The notes beneath the pieces were generated by a model. The model worked only from the letters and a program-made list of their open reading frames with translations. It searched no databases and was not told where the DNA came from. A program made the translations under genes and the position numbers. From Planctomycetales bacterium ZRK34 (GTDB lineage: Bacteria; Planctomycetota; Phycisphaerae; Phycisphaerales; Zrk34), in the NCBI GenBank assembly GCA_014873095.1, contig CP050848.1:2046001-2110000 (forward strand): a DNA stretch of 64,000 nucleotides. Reading direction: 5' to 3'. Below are positions 16,840 to 28,030 of this stretch, piece by piece; within the stretch, counting starts at the first letter, position 1; every line of letters starts with the position of its first letter.

Positions 16840-18072
16840 ATGAGCAGACGCCATGACATCATGACGGCCTTCGTCTTCGTCGTGTGGTTCCTGTTGGCCG
16901 CGTCGACCATCACGCTGCTGATCACGGTAGACATTTCATTCCGTACCGCTTTCTATACACCGTTGGCGCTACTGACCATCCTGCTGATCGTGATCTTCTC
17001 CGCGAGCACGAAGCTGATGACAAGACGGCGCAGAAACCGAGTGGTCGTGAACTACCTCGAGCAGGCGGTGCGATTGAATCTGCCATTGACGGAGATGCTC
17101 GACGCCGCGGCAGAATCAGAAACCGGCGGCGTGCGCCGCACGCTGCACAGACTGCGACACGAACTGGAAGCCGGTCGCCCGCTCGGCGAAGCACTGGCCG
17201 ACGCATCGCCCGACATCGACCAGCGCACCATCGGCCTGATCACCGCATCGCAGAACACCGGCCACCTTGCCCCGACGCTGCGCTGGCTGACCGCCCCCGA
17301 TCATGATTCATCAGAACACGTCACCGCCCAACAGCAATACACATGGCTTTACCCGGTGGTGCTGACGACGATCATTGCGATGGGACTGGTCTGGTTGTCG
17401 ATGCTCGTCTTTCCGAAACATCAGCAGTTGTTCGATGATTACCAGATCGCCATGCCAGCGATCACGCAGGCGATGTTCGATGCCTCGACCAACGGGACGG
17501 CCAAATCGATCATGCTGGTATTGCTCGCAGCGATCTGGATATGGTCGACGATGGTGATGTTTCTGCCCCACCGCGCGAAACTGCGCCGATGGGTCGGCCT
17601 GGATGTGATCGTATGGTTCACACCGATCGTCGGCACAATCACGCGCAACCGCGACTGGCGCGATGTGATGCGCATGCTGGGCTCGGCGACGGCGGCGGGG
17701 CTTTCGCTGGAATCGGCGTTGACCGAATCGATGCAACTCCACGTGAACCCGGTGACACGCCGCAAACTGCTGCGATGGCGCGATGCGATGGAATCCGGCG
17801 CAGAAATCGACGAAGCGGCCCAACAGGCACGACTGCCGGAAATGGTCAGCGGTATGCTGGCGACAGTGAAACACACGAATCAACTGCCGCGGGCGATTGG
17901 GTATCTTTCGCGCTACTACGAAGACAAGTTCACACGGGCGGCGGCGCTGACCCACGGCGCGGTGTTGCCGGTGATCGAAATCGTGATGGGCGCCATCGTG
18001 GCTGGAGTCGCGCTGGCGGTGATCAGTCCGATCTTCACGCTGATCAACGCGCTGACGGGAGGCGGGCCATGA
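16840..18072 (+). CDS. GspF/PilC-type inner-membrane platform protein (second copy)
   Basis: A second F-family protein of 410 residues, divergent from the first. It lacks the usual N-terminal domain and instead starts with two transmembrane segments (TAFVFVVWFLLAASTITLLI and a helix at about 45-60). Two T2SSF-like domains follow (RRTLHRLRHELEAGRPLGEAL; MLGSATAAGLSLESALTES), with a C-terminal helix region ending near AVISPIFTLINALTG. Two adjacent, non-identical F proteins suggest a heteromeric platform. The stop overlaps the next gene by 4 bases. Confidence 0.85.
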   Translation: MSRRHDIMTAFVFVVWFLLAASTITLLITVDISFRTAFYTPLALLTILLIVIFSASTKLMTRRRRNRVVVNYLEQAVRLNLPLTEMLDAAAESETGGVRRTLHRLRHELEAGRPLGEALADASPDIDQRTIGLITASQNTGHLAPTLRWLTAPDHDSSEHVTAQQQYTWLYPVVLTTIIAMGLVWLSMLVFPKHQQLFDDYQIAMPAITQAMFDASTNGTAKSIMLVLLAAIWIWSTMVMFLPHRAKLRRWVGLDVIVWFTPIVGTITRNRDWRDVMRMLGSATAAGLSLESALTESMQLHVNPVTRRKLLRWRDAMESGAEIDEAAQQARLPEMVSGMLATVKHTNQLPRAIGYLSRYYEDKFTRAAALTHGAVLPVIEIVMGAIVAGVALAVISPIFTLINALTGGGP

Positions 18073-18425
18073 GACAAATACGTCGACATGGTTTTGTGCT
18101 GATCGATGCGATCGCGGCGGTGACGATTGTTGCGGCGTTGGGGGTGTCGATGCTGTATGCCCTGCACGGGTACCGGGGGGCGATGGCGACGCTGAACGAT
18201 GCGAAGCAGGCGATCACGCTGGCGGAGGCGGCGTTGGTGAAACTGCAGACCGGGGACGGCTTGCCGCTGAGCGATGCGGACACGACGTACGACATCGAGC
18301 CGATCAACGAGGGCCACCTGTTGCCCGGGCGACGGTGGGTGCGACTGCGCATCACGCATCGCGGACACGAGGCTGAACTCATCGGGGTCGTGCCGATCGT
18401 GTCGACACCGGGAGGTGGGCGATGA
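18069..18425 (+). CDS. Pseudopilin-like protein (GspI/PilV type)
   Basis: A 118-residue protein with a prepilin N-terminus: RRHG then FVLIDAIAAVTIVAALGVSM, a leader ending in Gly followed by the long hydrophobic helix. Position 5 after the cleavage site is Asp rather than the usual Glu. Its small size and place right after the platform genes suit a minor pseudopilin. Start and stop both overlap neighbours (ATGA). A prepilin peptidase gene was not seen in the window. Confidence 0.75.
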   Translation: MRQIRRHGFVLIDAIAAVTIVAALGVSMLYALHGYRGAMATLNDAKQAITLAEAALVKLQTGDGLPLSDADTTYDIEPINEGHLLPGRRWVRLRITHRGHEAELIGVVPIVSTPGGGR

Positions 18426-18889
18426 GACGACGCGGCGGATGGACATTGCTTGAAATGGTGATCGCGCTGATCGTGGTGGGCGTGTTTGTCACGATGTCGA
18501 TGAGGTTGTTTCGGTCGACGATGGATGTGATCACCAGTCGGCCGCGCCATGATGCGTCGGCGCGCCAGCTTGATCGGGCAATCGAGGCGCTGCGCGTTGA
18601 TGCATGGGGGGCGCTGGACATGCGCGTCGTCGATGCGCACACGCTGCTGATTCGGCCGACCGATGATCGCACACTGACGTGGAAGCTCGACCAGGAGAAT
18701 CATCGCATCGAACGTCACGTGTACCTCGATGAGAAACAGACTGATCAGACGGACTGGTCGCCGGAGGGCGCGCTGCGCTTCGAGGCGGACGGCTCGATCG
18801 TCATGCTGTCGTGGACGGACACAACCGGCCGCACGCGCCGCTGGCCGCTGTACAGTCAGCTTCGCATTCTGCTGGGAGGCGGCTCATGA
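18422..18889 (+). CDS. Pseudopilin-like protein (GspJ/PilW type)
   Basis: A 155-residue protein with a classic prepilin motif: RRRGG/WTLLEMVIALIVVGVFV, with Glu at position 5 after the Gly cleavage site. The C-terminal part is beta-rich (TLTWKLDQENHRIERHVYL), as in minor pseudopilins of the GspJ/PilW kind. It overlaps both neighbours by 4 bases, so the four downstream genes of the cluster are tightly coupled in translation. Assignment to a specific minor pilin class is tentative. Confidence 0.75.
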   Translation: MRRRGGWTLLEMVIALIVVGVFVTMSMRLFRSTMDVITSRPRHDASARQLDRAIEALRVDAWGALDMRVVDAHTLLIRPTDDRTLTWKLDQENHRIERHVYLDEKQTDQTDWSPEGALRFEADGSIVMLSWTDTTGRTRRWPLYSQLRILLGGGS

Positions 18890-19314
18890 CCCGGCGGCAG
18901 AAGCATCATGCAGGCGGGCTGGCGACGGTGCTGGCGGTGGCGCTGATCGGGCTGGTGGGGCTGGCCGCGGCGGTGCTCACGGTCCAGCTCGGCGAGGCGC
19001 GATTGCAGATACCGCGCCAGGCGGACCAGGCCCAGCTTCGCGCGATGCTGCTGACCGGCGCGGCCGCGGCGCCGCGGTTGATCCCCGGCCCCGGCAAGGA
19101 CCGCGCCGAGTCCGACCAGATGCTGCTGGCCCTGCCGCGCGAGCTGATCGCGCGCGGCGGACAGATCAAGCTGACCGCCCGCGACGCCCTGGCTGGTTTC
19201 GCCCGCATCGTGATCATCGAGGCGACGCTCGACGGCCGATCGATGCGCCAGTCGCTGCGCTACCTCAAAGGCGACGGCGGGTGGGGCCTGGCCGAGTCGA
19301 CGCTGCAGCGTTAG
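18886..19314 (+). CDS. Small pilus/secretion-associated protein (PilX/GspK-like N-terminus)
   Basis: A 142-residue protein whose N-terminus (RRQKHHAGG then LATVLAVALIGLVGLAAAVL) resembles the hydrophobic helix of PilX/GspK-type components; the basic leader and Gly-Gly suggest prepilin-like processing, but there is no Glu at position 5. The remainder has QADQAQLRAMLLTGA and a beta-rich end. The ATG overlaps the preceding stop. It is the last gene of the cluster; a terminator was not recognised. Confidence 0.65.
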   Translation: MTRRQKHHAGGLATVLAVALIGLVGLAAAVLTVQLGEARLQIPRQADQAQLRAMLLTGAAAAPRLIPGPGKDRAESDQMLLALPRELIARGGQIKLTARDALAGFARIVIIEATLDGRSMRQSLRYLKGDGGWGLAESTLQR

Positions 19315-19368
19315 CCCGCCGCGGCGTGGCCCGATATCGTCAATTCGTCCTCTCGGCGAACCATGGGG

Positions 19369-19374
19369 TATAAT
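19369..19374 (+). promoter_or_regulatory. Consensus -10 box TATAAT
   Basis: TATAAT followed by a probable start near 19381, 41 bases before the ATG at 19416. The -35 position (TTCGTC region) is weak. Confidence 0.5.
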
Positions 19375-19415
19375 GTGCGTACACAATTGACCGATACAAT
19401 CGGTATCGCATCACC

Positions 19416-19796
19416 ATGAAGACGCCACGTCCGAAAAAATCCGCCCCTGCGCTCACGCCCGTGCTGATGGCCGGGCTGGTGCTTGCGCTGCCGATGGCGG
19501 CGACGCTGCCCGGGGCCAATCCCGCGACGGTCATGCCGGCCCGGGCGACGGCCGTGGTGGGTGTGGCGGGCGTGTCGGGATCGCAGGAGCGGGCGGAGTA
19601 CCTGGCCCGTTGCGTCAGCGAGGCGGCGCGGCAGTTCTGCGCAGCTCATGTGACGCCGATGTTCTGCGATGCGGAACTCACCCTCGACGCGCCGGAAGTC
19701 GTCGGCATCGTGCCCGCGGAAGCGGTCGCCACTCCGCGGGTGTGTCTGACGCATGTGACATTGATCGATCTGCCCCCGCCGACGGATGTGATGTGA
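19416..19796 (+). CDS. Small hypothetical exported protein
   Basis: A 126-residue protein that I do not recognise. The N-terminus is basic (MKTPRPKK) followed by a hydrophobic stretch (PVLMAGLVLALPMAATLPGA), suggesting a signal peptide or anchor. Four Cys residues (ARC, QFC, MFC, VCL) occur in the mature part. It stands alone between the pilus cluster and secA with its own TATAAT box. No long counter-strand competitor exists. Confidence 0.5.
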   Translation: MKTPRPKKSAPALTPVLMAGLVLALPMAATLPGANPATVMPARATAVVGVAGVSGSQERAEYLARCVSEAARQFCAAHVTPMFCDAELTLDAPEVVGIVPAEAVATPRVCLTHVTLIDLPPPTDVM

Positions 19797-19923
19797 ATCG
19801 CTGAGCGATTCGCGCTGTCCGTGTTTTCCGCGCGGGGTGAACGTTTCACCTCACCCATCCAAGATCGATCCCGCACCGTGACCTGTCCGTCAGCGTCCGG
19901 TCGTCACCGCAAAAGGTTTCCCC

Positions 19924-23712
<3,789 letters not shown>

Positions 23713-23714
23713 GG

Positions 23715-24203
23715 CTATGGCTCTTTTGGACTGCGCTGTCGCAGATAATCCAGAATCATCCGATTAGGCTCGGCACCTTCCCATGAAGAGTCGATACCGT
23801 GTCGAGCACGAATGACATTGAATGGCTGCTGATCGTCTATTACCTCGACATGGGCTAACTTCTCGGGATCAACGGTCCAGTCAATTACGACGCGCTCGCG
23901 TAGCGTGTCGAAGCTCCATGACTGTCCCGATTGTGTTACTCTTCGATCAAAGTCATCTCGCAAGTCATCCCATCCCGTCGGCCATGCGTCGTTATTGACT
24001 TTCATGTGATCGATGACGAGGGCTGCGACATGCCATTTCGCATAGGCGTTGTTGATCAACTGTGAAATCTGGCGGTAAAGATACACCCCGCTGCCGGCAA
24101 CCAGAACCGCACTCGCAACGATGGTTACGATGATGATTTGTCGACGTGCCATGGACACCCTCATACCTTCATCGCTCAAGGCGGTTTCAGTAGGGCGGGT
24201 CAT
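23715..24203 (-). CDS. Hypothetical single-pass membrane protein
   Basis: This 162-residue protein is not recognised. After a short cytoplasmic start it has one transmembrane helix (IIIVTIVASAVLVAGSGVYLY, about 23-43) and an extracytoplasmic domain with AYAKWHVAALVIDHMKVNNDAWPTGW, reminiscent of pilin-like proteins with a single-helix anchor, though no prepilin leader is present. Base composition is less GC-rich than around it. Its ATG overlaps the stop of the upstream gene, so the two form a pair. Confidence 0.6.
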   Translation of the reverse strand: MTRPTETALSDEGMRVSMARRQIIIVTIVASAVLVAGSGVYLYRQISQLINNAYAKWHVAALVIDHMKVNNDAWPTGWDDLRDDFDRRVTQSGQSWSFDTLRERVVIDWTVDPEKLAHVEVIDDQQPFNVIRARHGIDSSWEGAEPNRMILDYLRQRSPKEP

Positions 24204-24535
24204 CGATCCGCGTTTTGCTTTGTGTGGTTCAGATACACGGGAAAATCACCCGCCCTACGCGCCGCAGGCGGTTTGAACATCAGGAAGATGCACAGGCCTG
24301 TGAGTGTGATGGCCAGCCAGAATGAAACCGGCCGCACAATGGATAGCGGGCCATAGATTTCACCGTATGTCGATTCACCCTGACTGACGGCGGCTTGAAG
24401 CGTATTCGTCCAAAGCTGGTCAAGGTATACGTAGACAAGCCACATGAATATGGTCCCGGTTGCGGCGATAATTCGACACGTCATAACAAATCTCTGCGTC
24501 ATCCTATTCCGATTTGTTGGGCATGGGTAGCCCAT
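24200..24535 (-). CDS. Hypothetical two-helix membrane protein
   Basis: A 111-residue protein with two hydrophobic segments (IIAATGTIFMWLVYVYL and VSFWLAITLTGLCIFLMF) separated by an extracytoplasmic loop of about 35 residues. Not recognised. The stop overlaps the next start (ATGA). The first 11 residues (MGYPCPTNRNR) may be upstream of the true start; MTQRFVMTCR is an alternative. AT content is higher than in neighbours, compatible with transfer or low constraint. Confidence 0.5.
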   Translation of the reverse strand: MGYPCPTNRNRMTQRFVMTCRIIAATGTIFMWLVYVYLDQLWTNTLQAAVSQGESTYGEIYGPLSIVRPVSFWLAITLTGLCIFLMFKPPAARRAGDFPVYLNHTKQNADR

Positions 24536-24674
24536 TGGGCGAGCGGAGCTTCACCCTCGCGTCGCTGCGCGACTGCCGCTAAGGGGACGAAGACACCTGT
24601 GGCCGGGTTTTGACATGGGTGGGGGGCGCTCTAAAATATTGGTTCACCCCCCGGACCGCCGGAAGGAGCTTGCC

Positions 24675-24941
24675 GTGGCCGATGGATTTGAATGCAGTCT
24701 GGTGACGCCCGAGCAGTCGATGTTCGAGGGGACGGTGACGTATGCGAACATTCCGGCCCATGACGGGCAGCTCGGCGTGATGGCCAATCACGCGCCGCTG
24801 CTGGTGCAACTGGGCTCCGGCGAGCTGGACCTGACCCTGCCCGGCGGGGCGCATCGGCAATTCGACCTGACCGGCGGGTTCGCACAGGTCAACGACAACA
24901 AGCTCACGCTGCTCAGCGAAGCGGCGACCGAGCGCGAGTAA
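24675..24941 (+). CDS. atpC: F1F0 ATP synthase epsilon subunit, beta-sandwich domain only
   Basis: An 88-residue protein with the F1 epsilon N-terminal domain: FECSLVTPEQSMFEGTVTYANIPAHDGQLGVMANHAPLLVQL and the following strand GGFAQVNDNKLTLLSEAA. The helical C-terminal hairpin that inhibits ATPase activity in many bacteria is absent (usual length about 130). The GTG start at 24675 has GGAAGGAG 6 bases upstream. No other atp gene lies nearby; the preceding genes are unrelated. It may serve a dispersed ATP synthase or an alternative enzyme. Confidence 0.85.
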   Translation: MADGFECSLVTPEQSMFEGTVTYANIPAHDGQLGVMANHAPLLVQLGSGELDLTLPGGAHRQFDLTGGFAQVNDNKLTLLSEAATERE

Positions 24942-24962
24942 TACCACACACAATGCAACATG

Positions 24963-25047
24963 CGTTCAGCGCCGCCGCTTGCGGCGGGGGTTGTGACATG
25001 GGTAGTTGCGGGGAAGAGCACGCCGCGAGCGGCGTCGCTAAACGGGG
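24963..25047. repeat. GCTAAACGGGG-type palindromic element (family B), double copy
   Basis: CGTTCAGCGCCGCCGCTTGC at the left and GCGAGCGGCGTCGCTAAACG at the right form a divergent pair of the same element, filling the gap between atpC and psd. Confidence 0.65.
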
Positions 25048-25767
25048 TCAATCCGATTTGGATTCGGCCGGCTCGGCGTCGGAATCAGACGGGGCGTCGG
25101 TGGCGATGTCGGCGACGGATGGAACCATCGCCAGCACGGTCGCGCCGGCATAAACATACTGACCCTGCTGAACCTGCACATCGACACGGTCGGGGTGCGG
25201 GAGGTAGAGTTCGGTCGTCGAGCCGAACTTGATCATGCCGAAGCGCTGGCCGCGCTGGAGGATGTCGCCGACGTCGACGCGCGTGACGATACGGCGGGCG
25301 ATGGCGCCGGCGATCTGTCGAATCGCGCAGACGGGCACATCATGCGTCGGGTTGTGAAACACGAGCAGGGTCGACTCGTTGAACTCGGCGGACTCGGCCT
25401 TCAGTGCATTCAGGTGCTTGCCCGGCACGTGGGTAATCGACACGATGCGCCCGTGCAGGGCGGCGCGGTTGATGTGCACATCGAGCACGGACAGAAAGAT
25501 GCGGATGCACACAGCCGGGCCGTCGAAAGGCTCGTAGTGATCGATCGTGTGGATGGAGCTGATGCGACCGTCGGCCGGGGCGACCGCCTGCCCGCGCAGC
25601 GTCGGCACCGTCCGATGCGGATCACGGAAAAACGCCAGCAGCGCGACGATCGCCACCGCGAGCGCGGCCAGCACAATCCACCACCCCATGTACGCCGCGA
25701 CGACCATGGCGATGGTGCCGAGCGTGCCGAGGAGGGTGGTCTGCGGTTTACCGTAGGGACTGAGCAT
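25048..25767 (-). CDS. psd: Phosphatidylserine decarboxylase, short (archaeal-type) form
   Basis: A 239-residue membrane-associated enzyme converting phosphatidylserine to phosphatidylethanolamine. Two N-terminal hydrophobic helices (about 12-50) precede FFRDPHRTVP, VAPADGRI, FLSVLDVHINRAALHGRI and GQRFGMIKFGSTTELYLP. The Gly-Ser in FGST is the autocleavage site that creates the pyruvoyl cofactor. Length fits the short PSD-A group. No phosphatidylserine synthase gene is adjacent. The start codon follows an inverted repeat. Confidence 0.92.
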   Translation of the reverse strand: MLSPYGKPQTTLLGTLGTIAMVVAAYMGWWIVLAALAVAIVALLAFFRDPHRTVPTLRGQAVAPADGRISSIHTIDHYEPFDGPAVCIRIFLSVLDVHINRAALHGRIVSITHVPGKHLNALKAESAEFNESTLLVFHNPTHDVPVCAIRQIAGAIARRIVTRVDVGDILQRGQRFGMIKFGSTTELYLPHPDRVDVQVQQGQYVYAGATVLAMVPSVADIATDAPSDSDAEPAESKSD

Positions 25768-25777
25768 GAACTAGATC

Positions 25778-25880
25778 ATTGCAAATTGCGAATTGTGAAT
25801 TGCAAATTGAAAATTGGCGTCACGTGAATTGCGGGCGCCATTTTCAATTTTCAATGGTCAATTTTCAATGTGCAATTTCC
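25778..25880. repeat. AT-rich inverted repeat of CAATTTTCAATT units
   Basis: Tandem GAATTGTGAATTGCAAATTG-like words on the left and CAATTTTCAATGG-like words on the right form a long imperfect stem; the best arm pairs 25806-25819 with 25836-25848 around GGCG/CGCC. Confidence 0.85.
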
Positions 25881-25891
25881 TTGCGAAACCA

Positions 25892-25921
25892 AAGCCCCCC
25901 GGTGTGCGACGCGGGGGGCTT
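25892..25921 (-). terminator. Strong GC hairpin after the HTH gene
   Basis: AAGCCCCCCG and CGGGGGGCTT form a perfect 10-bp stem with a 10-base loop. The T-tract is short on both strands, so termination may be moderate and bidirectional. It lies 47 bases past the minus-strand stop at 25969. Confidence 0.65.
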
Positions 25922-25968
25922 GGTGGGTTGTCGTTGATGGATCGTTGCCTCGGATCACGTTGGTCGAA

Positions 25969-26892
25969 TCAGGCGCTGCGGGCGCGCATCTTGCCGAGGT
26001 ACCAGCCGATGCCGCCGAGGATCAGGCAGCCGATCGCCATGCCGCCGAAGTACATCAGGCCGGTGCCCATGTCATTGAGGCCATTGGCCAAGCTGGTGGT
26101 CAGATCAACGACCTGTCCCTGCAGCCCGGTGACCGCCACGATCGCCGCGATGACCAGCACACCGAACGTGCCGAACAGCAGCCCGCCACCGAAGCCGTCG
26201 CCCGCGGGGTCAGTCTCTTCGACCGCCCAGGCGGCATGCTCGTAACCGGCCGGCGCCTGTTCCAGATCCGCCAGACCCGAGGGAGCGCTTTCGGCGCCGC
26301 CGGCGCCTTCGAAGATGCCGGTCGACGAGCCGGGCAGATTCGCCAGGCCCGTGCCCATCTTGGCATCGGATTCCATCCCGCCGCCGGGCACGATGTCTTC
26401 GAGCAGCTCGACAGCGCCGAGGCTGGTGTCGTCGGACTCGCGCGTCAGGTCCAGAAGACCGGAGCCGGAGCCGACGGATTCCAGCGAGAGCTCTTCATCG
26501 TCGGTGACGAAGCTGGAGGTGATCTGCGTTTTGGCCAGCGGGTCCGAGTCGTCGACTTCATCAGCATCGAAGACGCTGATGCCGGTCGCGGTCGCACTCT
26601 TCTGCGACTTGACATCGGACGGCTGGGGCGCCGAAGTTTCGCTGATCAGATCGATCGTGTCGGTCTCGGACTTCTTGACGTCTTCCGGCGTCAGCGAAAT
26701 GTCGTCGTCCTTGTCGATCTGCACGGTCTGCGACATGTTGAACAGCTCGTCGACCTGCTCGCGCTTGAACATCAGCTTGTCGCGGTCACGAAACTGTTGC
26801 AGGCGACCTTCATCAGCCATCTGCTTGACCTGATCTTCGCCCATGCCGAGCTTTTCGGCAGCCTCTTCCAGCGTGTAAAACATTTTGGCCAT
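25969..26892 (-). CDS. Excisionase-type HTH protein with two C-terminal membrane helices
   Basis: A 307-residue protein. Residues 1-50 form a MerR/excisionase-like winged HTH (MFYTLEEAAEKLGMGEDQVKQ ... FKREQVDEL). A long acidic low-complexity middle (about 55-225) follows, and the end has two transmembrane helices (FGVLVIAAIVAVTGL; YFGGMAIGCLILGGIGWYL). The HTH_17 module normally binds DNA or acts as a recognition domain; anchoring it in the membrane suggests a tethered regulator or a localisation protein. Similar architectures occur in Planctomycetota as far as I know. A terminator-like hairpin lies downstream. Function unknown. Confidence 0.75.
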   Translation of the reverse strand: MAKMFYTLEEAAEKLGMGEDQVKQMADEGRLQQFRDRDKLMFKREQVDELFNMSQTVQIDKDDDISLTPEDVKKSETDTIDLISETSAPQPSDVKSQKSATATGISVFDADEVDDSDPLAKTQITSSFVTDDEELSLESVGSGSGLLDLTRESDDTSLGAVELLEDIVPGGGMESDAKMGTGLANLPGSSTGIFEGAGGAESAPSGLADLEQAPAGYEHAAWAVEETDPAGDGFGGGLLFGTFGVLVIAAIVAVTGLQGQVVDLTTSLANGLNDMGTGLMYFGGMAIGCLILGGIGWYLGKMRARSA

Positions 26893-26992
26893 AGGTGCTG
26901 TGCCTCCCTCGGCAACAATGCCTGTAGTGACGTAACACTATAGAATACCGCGATATGCCCGTCGACACAAGCCCCCACCACCCCGGGTCATC

Positions 26993-27003
26993 CCCCGTTT
27001 AGC
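26993..27003. repeat. Family B core CCCCGTTTAGC
   Basis: The 11-base core of family B directly abuts repeat A copy 3. Confidence 0.55.
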
Positions 27004-27004
27004 C

Positions 27005-27044
27005 CCCCCCACGCCGACGCTGAGCGCCGCGAGGCGTCTGGTAC
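27005..27044. repeat. Palindromic repeat family A, copy 3
   Basis: CCCCCCACGCCGACGCTGAG and GAGGCGTCTGGTAC, same unit as 1172-1214 in opposite orientation. Confidence 0.8.
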
Positions 27045-27049
27045 TTTCT

Positions 27050-27098
27050 CCCCTAACCCCCAACCCCAAACCCCCAACCCCAAACCCCAAACCCCTGA
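27050..27098. repeat. C-rich heptad repeat (CCCCAAA/CCCCAAC)
   Basis: About seven irregular copies of CCCCAAM just before the metallophosphoesterase start. Related C-rich runs lie inside coding sequence at 5987-6012 and 27565-27606. Confidence 0.75.
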
Positions 27099-27108
27099 TC
27101 CAAAACCC

Positions 27109-27948
27109 ATGCCCGCCCCACTGATCGAATCCTTCAGTCTCTACCTGCCGCAGATGCCGGCCGCCCTCGAGGGCCTGCGCCTCCTGCAGGTCACCGATCT
27201 TCACCTGCGACGCCGCCGGGCACGACATCGCGTCCTCTGCGAAGCCGCCGCCGCCGCCGAGCCCGATCTGCTCCTGCTGACCGGTGATTTCATGCACATC
27301 CCCGGCACCGAGCCGCTCGTCGCCGATCTGCTCGCGCAGCTCCTCGACGCCGCCCGCCCCACCGTCGGCGCCTTCGGCGTCTTCGGCAATCACGACACCC
27401 CCCACCTCCGCAAGCGCCTCACCCACCTGCCCGTGCACTGGCTGAACAACGCCGCCTGGAACCACCCCCGCCTGCCGCTGACTCTCCTCGGCGTCGACTG
27501 CGCCGAACACGAACGCGCCACCCCGCGCGGCGACCTGCTCGGAGCCGTCCTCTCCACACCCGATCGCCCCAAACCCACCACCCCAAGCCCCGAGCCCCAA
27601 CCCCCCTTCCCCATTCTGCTGGCCCACATGCCGACCTGGCTGCCCGTAGCCGCCGCCATGAACATCCGCCTCATGTTCGCCGGCCATACCCACGGCGGAC
27701 AGCTCCGCGCCCCCGGCTCACCCTCCGGCATCCCCTTCTACAACGCCACGCCCGGCTGGCCCCTGCACCTGTCCACCGGCATCCTCCAGGCCCGCGACAC
27801 CTTCGCCGTGGTCAGCCGCGGTCTCGGCGAGTCCGTCTTCGACGGCTTCCGCGCCTTCTGCCGCCCCCACGCCCCCCTGATCACCCTCCACCGCTCAGCC
27901 GCCGACATCCCCCACGCCGAAGTCCCCATCTGCATCCAGCGCTGGTGA
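27109..27948 (+). CDS. Calcineurin-like metallophosphoesterase
   Basis: A 279-residue enzyme with the full two-metal phosphoesterase motif set: VTDLHL, GDFMH, GNHDTP, ILLAHMP and FAGHTHGGQL. The layout matches the YkuE/YaeI family, which often act on lipid or cell-envelope phosphoesters, but no signal peptide is visible. A proline-rich stretch (PKPTTPSPEPQPPFP, about 156-170) before ILLAHMP is encoded by the C-rich repeat and is not typical. The start is the first ATG after the C-rich array. The substrate is unknown. Confidence 0.88.
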   Translation: MPAPLIESFSLYLPQMPAALEGLRLLQVTDLHLRRRRARHRVLCEAAAAAEPDLLLLTGDFMHIPGTEPLVADLLAQLLDAARPTVGAFGVFGNHDTPHLRKRLTHLPVHWLNNAAWNHPRLPLTLLGVDCAEHERATPRGDLLGAVLSTPDRPKPTTPSPEPQPPFPILLAHMPTWLPVAAAMNIRLMFAGHTHGGQLRAPGSPSGIPFYNATPGWPLHLSTGILQARDTFAVVSRGLGESVFDGFRAFCRPHAPLITLHRSAADIPHAEVPICIQRW

Positions 27949-27950
27949 AT

Positions 27951-27982
27951 CCCCGTTTAGCCGCGAGCCGCAGGCGAGCGCG
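27951..27982. repeat. Family B element after the metallophosphoesterase
   Basis: CCCCGTTTAGC followed by CGCGAGCCGCAGGCGAGCGC; begins 3 bases after the stop codon. Confidence 0.65.
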
Positions 27983-28018
27983 CTGCCGCACCCCGCAACC
28001 CGCCACCGCCCTCCCCGG

Positions 28019-28024
28019 TATAGT
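28019..28024 (+). promoter_or_regulatory. -10 element of the esterase gene (leaderless type)
   Basis: TATAGT ends 6 bases before the ATG at 28031, so the transcript should begin at or next to the start codon. Confidence 0.6.
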
Positions 28025-28030
28025 CAGGTA

